DNA of 47,738 nt, taken from an uncultured Saprospiraceae bacterium (GTDB taxonomy: Bacteria > Bacteroidota > Bacteroidia > Chitinophagales > Saprospiraceae). The notes under the pieces are model-generated. The model did not search any database, was not told the origin of the DNA, and saw only the letters and a list, made by a program, of their open reading frames with translations. The translations under genes were made by a program, and so were the position numbers. The stretch is taken from the NCBI GenBank assembly GCA_937942435.1, contig CALDEM010000053.1:1-47738 (forward strand), in the 5' to 3' direction. Shown in pieces: positions 19,165-27,800 of this stretch. Position 1 is the first letter of the stretch. Each line of letters begins with the position of its first letter.

Positions 19165-19446
19165 TTACGAGAAATCAATCACATGGACGATGTCTTCGTC
19201 TAGATGGACATTGATCTTGTCCATAAGTGTTTGCCTATTGTTGAACAGCTCATGTCTAAGTGGTGCTGAGTTAACTTTCAAGTAAAGTTTGCCATTAACG
19301 AACTTCAAAGATGTTGTTCTCGACGTGATGCTGTGAGACAAGTCTTCATGCCAAAAAGCTTTGATCTTCTGTGTATAGTAGGCATCCCCGACTTTCTTGT
19401 CCTTCCTGATATAATTCTTAAGTACGTCTTTGATGTGAAGATCCAT
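19165..19446 (-). CDS. DUF721 (DciA-like) protein
   Basis: A 93-residue protein of the DUF721 family. The N-terminal half (IKDVLKNYIRKDKKVGDAYYTQKIKAFWHEDL) and the strand LKFVNGKLYLKVNSAPLRHEL are characteristic of it. In other bacteria the family includes DciA, the helicase-loading factor. The Bacteroidota version is a minimal KH-like domain, and a role in DnaB loading is possible but not shown. It follows recF by 21 bases, an arrangement widely kept in this phylum, which supports a replication or repair role. Confidence 0.85.
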   Translation of the reverse strand: MDLHIKDVLKNYIRKDKKVGDAYYTQKIKAFWHEDLSHSITSRTTSLKFVNGKLYLKVNSAPLRHELFNNRQTLMDKINVHLDEDIVHVIDFS

Positions 19447-19467
19447 AGATGACGAAAGTAAGCTTTA

Positions 19468-20565
19468 TTATTGGTCTCTCTCGATACTACCTTCAGTAAC
19501 GCGATATGCACCAAAAGTAATTCCCCGTTCTTCAAATATTGTCTTCGATCTGGCTAATTCTGTGTCGCTTAAAAACACTTGACCAAACGATCCACTATTG
19601 ATCAAGGAAAGTAAAGTCGATAATCTGTGCTGATCCAACTTTTCGAAGAAGTCATCGAGTATCAGAATGGGTAAGCGCTTTAGATGCTTTCGCAAATAGA
19701 TAAATTCTGCTAATCTTAGGGCATAGAGAAATGACTTGATCTGTCCCTGTGACCCATATTTTTTAAGAGGCATATCCTTAATGGTAAATTCATAATCATC
19801 ACGCTGAACACCTACCAGCGGCCTTCGGGCATGAATCTCCTGAGGGATCATATTGTTGAATAGAACATCTATATCCTGATCTGATAGATCTGATAGATAG
19901 TTAAGTTGGATATCATCTTTCCCTTCGCTAATCGTACTATACTGATCTAAAGCAGCAGGTATAAAGTCTGACAAGGCAGTTCGGATACTATTGTGGAGTG
20001 TAGTTGCAAAACCAATCATCTTACTATTATAAGCTTCCATGGTCAAACGATCTGGCGTATAATCACCCTTTAAGAGTGCATCTTTTTGTCTTAGCAATCG
20101 ATTGTAAGACATCAAAGCATCGAGATAGGTCCTATCTGATTGGCATAGCCACTTGTTGAAGTAGTCTCGGCGCTCTTTACTTCCGCCTTTAACGATATTG
20201 ATGTCATCAGGAGCAATCAAGACTACTGGAAATCTACCGATCAGATCCCCCACTCGCTTGAGCTTCTTTGTGTTCAAAAGAATATCTCGCTTTTGGTCTC
20301 TCTTGTATTTTATGACAATGTGATCCTTCTTCTCATCTTGACTATAATGTCCTTCTATCCTATAAAAGTCTTGATCATCCTTAATTAGATATTTATCAGA
20401 CAGACCAAAGTAACTCTTGGATACGGATAAAAAGTGAATGGCATCCAAAATATTAGTCTTACCCGAGCCATTGTTACCGTAGATTATGTTGACCTTATTG
20501 TCAAACGCTACATCTGCAACATCATAATTCTTAAAGTTAGAGAGCTTGAGACGAGTAATATTCAT
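19468..20565 (-). CDS. recF: DNA replication and repair protein RecF
   Basis: An SMC-like ATPase that helps load RecA at single-strand gaps. It has Walker A YGNNGSGKTNILDAI, the ABC signature KKYGSQGQIKSFLYALRLAEF and Walker B LPILILDDFFEKLDQHR. A TTG 14 codons upstream (20607) is in frame, but the conserved part begins MNITRLKLSNFKNY, so the ATG at 20565 is the likely start, giving 365 residues, normal for RecF. It is divergent from pdhA and followed by the DUF721 gene. Confidence 0.95.
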   Translation of the reverse strand: MNITRLKLSNFKNYDVADVAFDNKVNIIYGNNGSGKTNILDAIHFLSVSKSYFGLSDKYLIKDDQDFYRIEGHYSQDEKKDHIVIKYKRDQKRDILLNTKKLKRVGDLIGRFPVVLIAPDDINIVKGGSKERRDYFNKWLCQSDRTYLDALMSYNRLLRQKDALLKGDYTPDRLTMEAYNSKMIGFATTLHNSIRTALSDFIPAALDQYSTISEGKDDIQLNYLSDLSDQDIDVLFNNMIPQEIHARRPLVGVQRDDYEFTIKDMPLKKYGSQGQIKSFLYALRLAEFIYLRKHLKRLPILILDDFFEKLDQHRLSTLLSLINSGSFGQVFLSDTELARSKTIFEERGITFGAYRVTEGSIERDQ

Positions 20566-20669
20566 GCTAAGCGTAAAGATGCGCTTTGTGATGACAAGTA
20601 GGAGCACGTGATCAATACTAATGTCTCAATTAATCCTTAATTTCGCAGCGAGGATGAGTTTAGTACTCC

Positions 20670-20698
20670 TTGGTATCAACTTTGATATACTCTCTTTG
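20670..20698 (+). promoter_or_regulatory. Candidate promoter of pdhA
   Basis: TTG (20670-20672), an 18-base spacer, then TCTCTTTG (20691-20698), one mismatch from TAnnTTTG. It ends 24 bases before the pdhA ATG, a suitable leader length. Pattern match only. Confidence 0.4.
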
Positions 20699-20722
20699 TT
20701 ATCATGATCAAGCAAACACGTT

Positions 20723-21766
20723 ATGGCAGTAGCAGTTAAAAAATCAACAAGTAAGAAAACCGCGTCTAAGAAGAAAGCAGCGAAGCACGACAAGGCCACT
20801 TATCTAAAGTGGTATGAGACGATGCTTAGGGTAAGAAGATTTGAGGAGAGAGCGTTGATGGCTTACTCACAACAGAAGATCAGAGGGTTCTGCCACGTCT
20901 ATATCGGTCAAGAAGCCATAGCTGCAGGACTTGCTACAGCTATACGGCCTGAAGACAAAATCGTTACTGCATATCGCCAACATGGTATCGCTCTATCAAG
21001 AGGACTTACTTCAGACTCCTGTATGGCTGAGCTATATGGTAAGGTAGATGGATGTGTAGGTGGCAAAGGAGGATCTATGCACTTCTTCTCAAAAGAACTA
21101 AACTACTTTGGAGGAAACGGTATCGTAGGGGCTCAGATACCGATCGGTACAGGCATCGCACTTGCGGAGCAATATAGAAGCAGTGAAAACCTCGCAGTTT
21201 GCATGTTTGGAGATGGTGCGGCAAGACAAGGTGCGCTATATGAGTCTTTTAACATGGCGATGACATGGAAGCTCCCAGTACTTTACATATGTGAGAACAA
21301 CGGCTATGCTATGGGTACTTCTGTAAAGAGAACTTCTAACGTTACAGATATACATCAAGTGGGTGAAGCGTTTAACATACCGAGTAGAGACGTAGATGGT
21401 ATGTCACCAGAGGCCGTACATGATGCACTTGCAGAAGCAGCGGCGCATATCCGTTCTGGTAAAGGACCATACTTCTTAGAGATTAAGACTTATAGATATA
21501 GAGGCCACTCGGTATCAGATCCAGCTAAGTATAGAACTAAGGAAGAGTTAGAAAGCTACAAAGCTCAAGACCCTATATCTCTCACTGAAGAGAAAATGCT
21601 AATGGAAAAGATCGCAACCAAAAAAGAGATCGATGCCATCAAAGATGCCATCAAAGTCGAGATAGAAAAAGCAGCGGCATTTGCGGAGCAATCTCCATTG
21701 CCTGATTCCAACACTTTGTACGATGACAACTATGTGCAAGAAGACTATCCTTTTATTAGGGATTAA
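20723..21766 (+). CDS. pdhA: Pyruvate dehydrogenase E1 component, alpha subunit
   Basis: The thiamine-diphosphate half of E1, which decarboxylates pyruvate and acetylates the lipoyl E2. It has the substrate-region motifs GFCHVYIGQEAIAAGLA and GGKGGSMHFFS, the ThDP motif GDGAARQGALYESFNMA...NNGYAMGT and the phosphorylation-loop-like YRYRGHSVSDPAKYRT. The E1 beta and E2 genes are not in the window. The first 25 residues are an unusual Lys/Ala/Ser-rich extension (KKSTSKKTASKKKAAK) resembling a histone-H1-like tail. A branched-chain 2-oxoacid dehydrogenase alpha subunit is the main alternative, but the sequence fits PdhA better. Confidence 0.9.
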   Translation: MAVAVKKSTSKKTASKKKAAKHDKATYLKWYETMLRVRRFEERALMAYSQQKIRGFCHVYIGQEAIAAGLATAIRPEDKIVTAYRQHGIALSRGLTSDSCMAELYGKVDGCVGGKGGSMHFFSKELNYFGGNGIVGAQIPIGTGIALAEQYRSSENLAVCMFGDGAARQGALYESFNMAMTWKLPVLYICENNGYAMGTSVKRTSNVTDIHQVGEAFNIPSRDVDGMSPEAVHDALAEAAAHIRSGKGPYFLEIKTYRYRGHSVSDPAKYRTKEELESYKAQDPISLTEEKMLMEKIATKKEIDAIKDAIKVEIEKAAAFAEQSPLPDSNTLYDDNYVQEDYPFIRD

Positions 21767-21827
21767 TTCGCAAGTAAGATGACGTGTTGAATTTGGGTAT
21801 CTTTATCTATCCAATATTTTTAATCAA

Positions 21828-22454
21828 TTGAGATGTGTCATCCTAGTTATTGCGCTGTTATATTGTCTAACAGTACGAGGTCAGACTTCCGATTCTATTA
21901 AGGCAAAGATTGCCATCTTCAAAGATCAATTACGAGAAAGCAACCCCGAGTATGTCGAACTCATGTCTGAAGAAGAATTGCTTCGTCTGTATAATGCACA
22001 TTCTGAAGATAAACTCTACGCAATCAAAGGTAAACCCTTGCCATTATTTTCTTTAGAAGATGAGCACGGCACCGAGATTTTATCGGACATATTCAAAGGG
22101 AAACCTACAGTAATATTATTCTGGAATTCGTACTGCCAACCATGTCTTGACCTTATTCCAATAATAGTTGATATCAACAATAGATATACCAACACAGTTA
22201 ATGTTATCACCATAACATCAGATGGCATTGTTGATACGTCTCCATCTGTTGATCTACACAATTTTCATATCTATCATTTGTTTAGATCTGGCGATTATAA
22301 TGAAGAGTTAGGCATCAATACACTACCAAAAATACTTTTGTTAGACAGAGAATTGATTTTAAAAAGGATAGTCAGTCAGAAGGATGTTCGAAAAGATTTA
22401 GGGTTAGAAGAATCTTTACTTATCCAAGACTTAGAGAAGCTTTTAAAGATGTAA
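21828..22454 (+). CDS. TlpA-like thioredoxin-fold exported protein
   Basis: A thioredoxin-fold thiol reductase or oxidase expected outside the cytoplasm. A signal peptide (residues 1-18, VILVIALLYCLTVRGQ) precedes an alpha-helical linker. The TlpA/ResA-type domain starts at GKPLPLFSLEDEHG, has the redox motif WNSYCQPCLDLIP, and the cis-Pro equivalent is in NTLPKILLLD. The only start that keeps the signal peptide is TTG at 21828: no ATG or GTG occurs between the in-frame stop near 21780 and it. It lies 61 bases after pdhA; whether they share a transcript is unclear. The substrate is unknown. Confidence 0.82.
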   Translation: MRCVILVIALLYCLTVRGQTSDSIKAKIAIFKDQLRESNPEYVELMSEEELLRLYNAHSEDKLYAIKGKPLPLFSLEDEHGTEILSDIFKGKPTVILFWNSYCQPCLDLIPIIVDINNRYTNTVNVITITSDGIVDTSPSVDLHNFHIYHLFRSGDYNEELGINTLPKILLLDRELILKRIVSQKDVRKDLGLEESLLIQDLEKLLKM

Positions 22455-22467
22455 ATGATAAACACAA

Positions 22468-23103
22468 CTACTTCATCAAAGACTTCCTCCCATATAAACT
22501 ACAGATAGGGCAAGTCTTCATATCATGACCTCTTGCAGGGCAATACTCTCTTCCAAAAAAAATAATCTGAAGGTGGAGTTTATTCCATAGCTCTTTTGCA
22601 AAAAGTCGCTTCAGGTCCTTTTCAGTTTTGTCGACATTCTTGCCCGTACTGAGGCACCAGCGATAAGCTAATCTATGGATGTGCGTATCCACTGGAAAAG
22701 CAGGCACACCAAAGGCTTGCGCCATAACAACAGAAGCTGTCTTGTGCCCCACGCCAGGCAGGGCTTCTAATGCTTCAAATGATTGTGGAACTTCTCCGTC
22801 ATGTTCTTCCATGATGATGTGAGACAAGTCGTAGATCGCCTGTGACTTACGTGGTGATAATCCACAAGGCCTGATGATTGCTTTTATCTCTGGTACTGAT
22901 ACACGCATCATATCATAAGGGTTATCTGCGAGCTCCCAGAGTGCTGGCGTAGTTTTATTAACTCTTGCATCTGTACACTGTGCAGACAACAACACTGACA
23001 CTAACAAAGTGTAAGGATCCTTATGATCCAAAGGGACAGGTGTCTCTGGATAATATCCTTCTAATATCTCTACAATATGATCTGCTCTTGCTTGCTTATC
23101 CAT
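22468..23103 (-). CDS. nth: Endonuclease III (DNA glycosylase/AP lyase)
   Basis: A base-excision repair enzyme removing oxidised pyrimidines. The helix-hairpin-helix LPGVGHKTASVV contains catalytic Lys121, and FPVDTHIHRLAYR contains catalytic Asp139. The C-terminal iron-sulfur loop is unusual: only three Cys remain (188, 198, 201) with spacing x9 and x2, against Cys-x6-Cys-x2-Cys-x5-Cys in the classical enzyme. The loop instead includes a His (RGHD), and the protein ends 10 residues after the last Cys. The ATG shares one base with the stop of the upstream acyl-CoA reductase gene (TAATG), so the two are translationally coupled. Confidence 0.94.
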   Translation of the reverse strand: MDKQARADHIVEILEGYYPETPVPLDHKDPYTLLVSVLLSAQCTDARVNKTTPALWELADNPYDMMRVSVPEIKAIIRPCGLSPRKSQAIYDLSHIIMEEHDGEVPQSFEALEALPGVGHKTASVVMAQAFGVPAFPVDTHIHRLAYRWCLSTGKNVDKTEKDLKRLFAKELWNKLHLQIIFFGREYCPARGHDMKTCPICSLYGRKSLMK

Positions 23104-24119
23104 TATAATCCAGTTAGAAAAGCCATAGTATCTACTCTATCTGCATAATCAAATAACGCTGGTGATTGACAACTCCCTATAGATGTATGTGGCAAACCAA
23201 TAATGGCATTCTTACTTGCCACACATTGTATGTTTTCTTCTATGCCATTCAAATTAGAAACTACATCATCCATCTCATCATACTGCTCATAATGAATACA
23301 AGCAATACGAGAACTCAAAGTAGGATCTTCTCTAACAATTAAAAAGTTGTTGGTTAAAAAGTGATGTTGACCCAATAGATAAATAGCATGGCTATAATCG
23401 TAGTTGTTTTTATACTTGTTGTGATCGATCACATATTGATAATCTATGATGGACTCATAAAATGTATCAAACTTGTAATCTCTTGGGACAAACAACTTGG
23501 AAACATTGCGACAGCCTAACCCAAAATAAGTAAAGATATCTCCTCCCAACTTTTTTAAATCATCTCTTGACTCTGCTCCCGTCAACACTGCTACAGAGCT
23601 TCTGTTCTTGCGGATCAGATTGGGATACTTAGAGAAATAATAGTGAAAATGAGTCGCTGCAGTTGACCCTCCCGTTGCGATAACGGCATCTATATCTTTA
23701 ACTCTTTCTACTGCTGTGAAGTATGCTTTGGTTCTTGAGTCAATCTTCTCTAAACGTTCTATCAAGTACTCAAGTAAGACTTTGTCTTTAGAAGAGAACT
23801 TAATCACTGAGTGATGACCTGATACAAATGTGCAAATGATATCATGTATACCGACCATGGGTATATTGCCAGCCAGTATGAGTCCTACTCTTTTGGGGTT
23901 GTCACTCCTGATATCATAATCACTTACCCAATCTTTCAATGTGCTAGCAGCTAGATATTCACTCGAGATGGTTAATAGGCTCGTTTTTACACTTTCAGGT
24001 GTAAACCAGGGATTCTCCGCTATGCTCTGTGCGATGACTGGTTCAAAAGCTCCCGATACTTCATCTCTAATCAAAGAACCAAGTCGGTCTAAAGCATCTA
24101 TTCTCTCCGATATTGTCAT
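23103..24119 (-). CDS. LuxC-family acyl-CoA reductase
   Basis: Resembles the LuxC/acyl-CoA reductase branch of the aldehyde dehydrogenase superfamily, which reduces acyl-CoA or acyl groups to aldehydes with NADPH. Visible landmarks are RVGLILAGNIPMVGIHDIICTF, the nucleotide-region ATGGSTAATHFHYYF, and YFGLGCRNVSKLFVP, whose Cys is the expected catalytic nucleophile. An upstream TTG at 24146 is in frame, but the ATG at 24119 (MTISERIDAL) is more natural and gives 338 residues. No LuxD or LuxE homologue and no ferredoxin gene accompanies it. It is coupled to nth. Confidence 0.82.
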   Translation of the reverse strand: MTISERIDALDRLGSLIRDEVSGAFEPVIAQSIAENPWFTPESVKTSLLTISSEYLAASTLKDWVSDYDIRSDNPKRVGLILAGNIPMVGIHDIICTFVSGHHSVIKFSSKDKVLLEYLIERLEKIDSRTKAYFTAVERVKDIDAVIATGGSTAATHFHYYFSKYPNLIRKNRSSVAVLTGAESRDDLKKLGGDIFTYFGLGCRNVSKLFVPRDYKFDTFYESIIDYQYVIDHNKYKNNYDYSHAIYLLGQHHFLTNNFLIVREDPTLSSRIACIHYEQYDEMDDVVSNLNGIEENIQCVASKNAIIGLPHTSIGSCQSPALFDYADRVDTMAFLTGL

Positions 24120-24443
24120 AAAAAGACTACCATAATTGAAGTGCAAAGAAAAGCCAATCTATGGACATAACGTGCCTACGAGTCAAGATCAATAACATAT
24201 CATCCTAAACATCAATAATAGACCTACCCTACAAGCTCAGAAAAGAGAAATAATAGAGTACGCAAAGCTCAGATAACGAAGCGGCTTCCTTGAGACAGCT
24301 TATTTGAAGATGAGCGATAGGTTAAGTGTAATGCGGTGATATGAACAGATAACAAATCCTTTTACCACACAGTACAAGACAATTAAGAACTTAGCTAGTC
24401 CTATCTTGTTATGATTAAATAGATAAAAACCATATTTGTCGTA
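24120..24443. other. Intergenic region upstream of the lipoprotein gene
   Basis: About 320 bases between the divergent acyl-CoA reductase and lipoprotein genes. I find no supported ORF, RNA gene or strong palindrome. A TATTTG just before 24444 is too close to the ATG to serve as a normal -7 box. The promoters of both genes must lie here. Confidence 0.4.
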
Positions 24444-24857
24444 ATGTCAAAATCTCTACAGATGTTAGTTCTTAAGGCACTGTCTATCTTGATAGTGTCT
24501 ATGGCAGTCATGCTTGTGAGTTGCAACAAAAAGAATACCGATAGTATGACACATGTCGCGGATAAGAATAAAGAGGCACTAGCATTTGCTTCAAACTATC
24601 TTGGCGATAAGTCAGAGGTGATACCCAGTGCAGATGGTTCTTACTTTTTATGTATAAAAGATAGATCGCCTAAGATCTCTTATGCCGTTACTGATCTGGA
24701 AAGCAATGTCATCCTAAAGACCCAAACAGTTAGAGGGCGAGTAGAATGGTACGATTCGTACAGTATCATCGTTAAAGAAAAACCAGGTGTTATAGAAGAT
24801 AAAAGGAAGAAGCCTTCTGATTATCATCGCATCATCAAACTAAAAGAAAAACTTTGA
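24444..24857 (+). CDS. Small lipoprotein of unknown function
   Basis: A 137-residue protein with a lipoprotein signal peptide: basic start, hydrophobic core, then lipobox LVSC with Cys27 followed by NKKN. The Lys after Cys does not match the acidic +2/+3 signals associated with surface export, so retention on the periplasmic side is likely. The mature part is a single small beta-rich domain with no recognisable family. Its stop overlaps the TTG start of the next, very large gene (TTGA), so the two are probably made together. Confidence 0.72.
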   Translation: MSKSLQMLVLKALSILIVSMAVMLVSCNKKNTDSMTHVADKNKEALAFASNYLGDKSEVIPSADGSYFLCIKDRSPKISYAVTDLESNVILKTQTVRGRVEWYDSYSIIVKEKPGVIEDKRKKPSDYHRIIKLKEKL

Positions 24858-27800
24858 GAAGAATAACAGAACTCATTTGCGTAAGCATCATCGCCTTACT
24901 GACGATTGCTCTGATTGTCGATTATATACCATCGTCAGAAGTAATAATTGAGCCACAAGAAGAACGTGGCTTCTCGGTCAAGGACGATCCATATGCCAGT
25001 GCTGACAACTACTACAGATATAAAAAGCATCGTCGACAAAATGGCCATTCTAAAGCAGAGGCTCCAGAAGAGTTTGCAAAGTATCAGCGTCAGCGCAGGA
25101 TACCTATTGATAAGACTGCTCCCGAATACTCGGAGAATTATATACTCGAAGAGCTTAAAAAAGCTAAAAAATCACAATCCCGAAATGCAAAAAGAGATGA
25201 CTTAGACTTTATCGAGCGTGGTCCAGGAAATGTTGCAGGAAGAACAAGAGCAATCCTGGTATTGCAGTCGGATCCTACTAACAACACATGGTTAGCAGCA
25301 GCGGCCAGTGGAGGTATCTGGAAGACAACGGATGGTGGTCTATCTTGGATTAATAAGACGAATGACTTTCCTACCTTGAGTACCAACACACTTGCGATGT
25401 CTCCATCGGATCCGTCAGTTATATATGCAGGAACAGGAGAACACTTTACTAATGATTTTGATGGGTTTGGTATGTTCAAATCACTTGATGAAGGTGAGAC
25501 GTGGACGCAAATCGTGCAAGCAGGAGACTATGACGCATTTCGAAATATCAGTAGAATCGTAGTCGATCCTGAAGATGTAAATACAGTACTGGTAACATCT
25601 CGTAATAGCGTCTTTGAAGATAGTCTAAGAGCAGCTATCTATAAGTCCACCGATGGAGGACTGACTTGGGATCAGAAATTGTTTAGCACAGAGGATAGAT
25701 ATGATGATATCGCTTTCAATCATGAAAACTTCAACACTTTGTATGTAGGTGTTAGAGGACTGGGCGTTCTAAAGTCAACTGATCAGGGAGAAACTTGGGA
25801 GAACAAATCACGAGGTCTACAGGTAAGTGGTAGAATCGAAATCGCAGCTTCGACTATCGATACTAACTATGTCTGGGGAGCAGCACAAGGTGGAGGATCT
25901 GGGACGGGTGCTGATGTCTATATAAGTAGAGATGGTGCTGAGACTTGGAGTCTGGCTGTAGAACGAGGCGAAGCTATAGACTTCTTTGATGGTCAGGGCT
26001 GGTATGATAACGTTATAGAGCCTCACCCGTTTGACAAAGATGTCGCTTATATAGGTGGAGTCAATCTCTTTAGGGTAAGTGTAACACAAGATGAAGAAGA
26101 AGATATCCTATATGATATAGTTGATGATGGAGCTTTCGAATTTTTAGACTTTGTTAATGGTATCAGTGTTGGTGGTGGTTTTTCACCAGGCGATCTGGCA
26201 CCAGAAGATATAGTGTCCATAGAGCTAAGGTTTGGGCAAGGAGGACAAAAAGCTCATAGATTTACAGTCAACGGGCGCGGTGCTGGTGTTCCTGCTGATG
26301 AGTACCAATATCTGGATTATGTTGATATCCCCTTTCAAGTGTGGGACGTCACTAACAATCGACAGTTGATGGTCAGCTTTAGAGATCAACAAGATGATGG
26401 AGAATGGACCATCAAAGAACGCATCTTAAACTCTGCTAACACTTCTAACGATAGTAGAGAGTACATCTTTCCTCATAATGTTGATTATGCTGAAACAGAG
26501 AATGCACTCATAGCAAGAAACGGCGGACAAGAATATCGCCATCTATTTTTGATGTGGCCAGAACTTAGAGGAGGTGTTACCTGGGATCCTAAAAATAGTC
26601 CGGCAGTATCTTTTAGTATACTCGCAGAATCAACGAGCAGGCTACTAACTAGCACGCAGGTGATTAGTGACGCATATTTTGATTTTGATGGCAATAACAG
26701 TTTCACAGGAGCAGAGTTTGCTAATAATGAAGGGCAGCACCCAGATCAACACGGATTGGTATTTATTATAGATGATGAAAGAAATCAGACCTTTAAGTTT
26801 CTATCTACCAATGATGGTGGGGTCTATCTCTCCAATACATCTACTAATCCTGGATCTACAGATAACACGATATCCTATAGAGGGTTTGGATATAACACAA
26901 CGCAGTTTTACTCAGCGGACAAAGTGCCCGGAGCCAATAGATATATCGGAGGGATGCAAGACAACTCCACTTGGCTGACCTCGAGATTAGATGATGCTGA
27001 TGCAGCGAGTTTTTATGATTTTGCTTTTGGAGGAGATGGATTTGAAGTGGTTTGGAACAACCGGGACCCAAGTCTTGTCATGGGTAGTATACAGTTTAAT
27101 GCACTTAGGAGATCAACCGATGGTGGTCAGTCATGGACCAATGGTGCCCAAGGTATAGATGACGATGGTCCGTTTCATAGTCGTATCGCTAATGCCCGAA
27201 GAAACCCTGATCGTCTTTTCACCATCGGTAGTAGTGGTGTATGGACATCTAATGACTTTGGTCTTACGTGGGATCCTACTCGGATAGATGATGGGATGTG
27301 GAGTTTTGGAAGCTTTGCAGATATCGCAGTTTCAGAAGCTAACCCTGATATTATATGGGCCGGTGGTTTTATGGATGAGTTTTCGAGATTGTTTGTTTCA
27401 GATGACGGTGGCCAGACGTTTAACGCTGCATCATATTATCAAGATGCAGAACTTGGTCTAGTATCCGGTATCGGTATTCACCCGACAGAAGCTAATACGG
27501 CATATGCACTCTTTTCTTTTGCGAGAAGGACCAAAGTTTTAATGACTAAAGATCTAGGGCAATCTTGGGAAGATATAACGGGATTTGAAAACGGGGTCAG
27601 TACAAAGGGATTTCCAGATATAGCCGTTAATTGTATACTAGTCTTTCCTAACGACACAGATAGAATCTGGGTAGGTAGCGAACTAGGCATTATTGAATCT
27701 CTTGACAACGGTGCGTCTTGGGCATTGATGGAAAACAATATGCCTGCGGTACCGGTGATGGACTTAAAAATACAAGATGACCAAGTGATTGTAGCTACAC

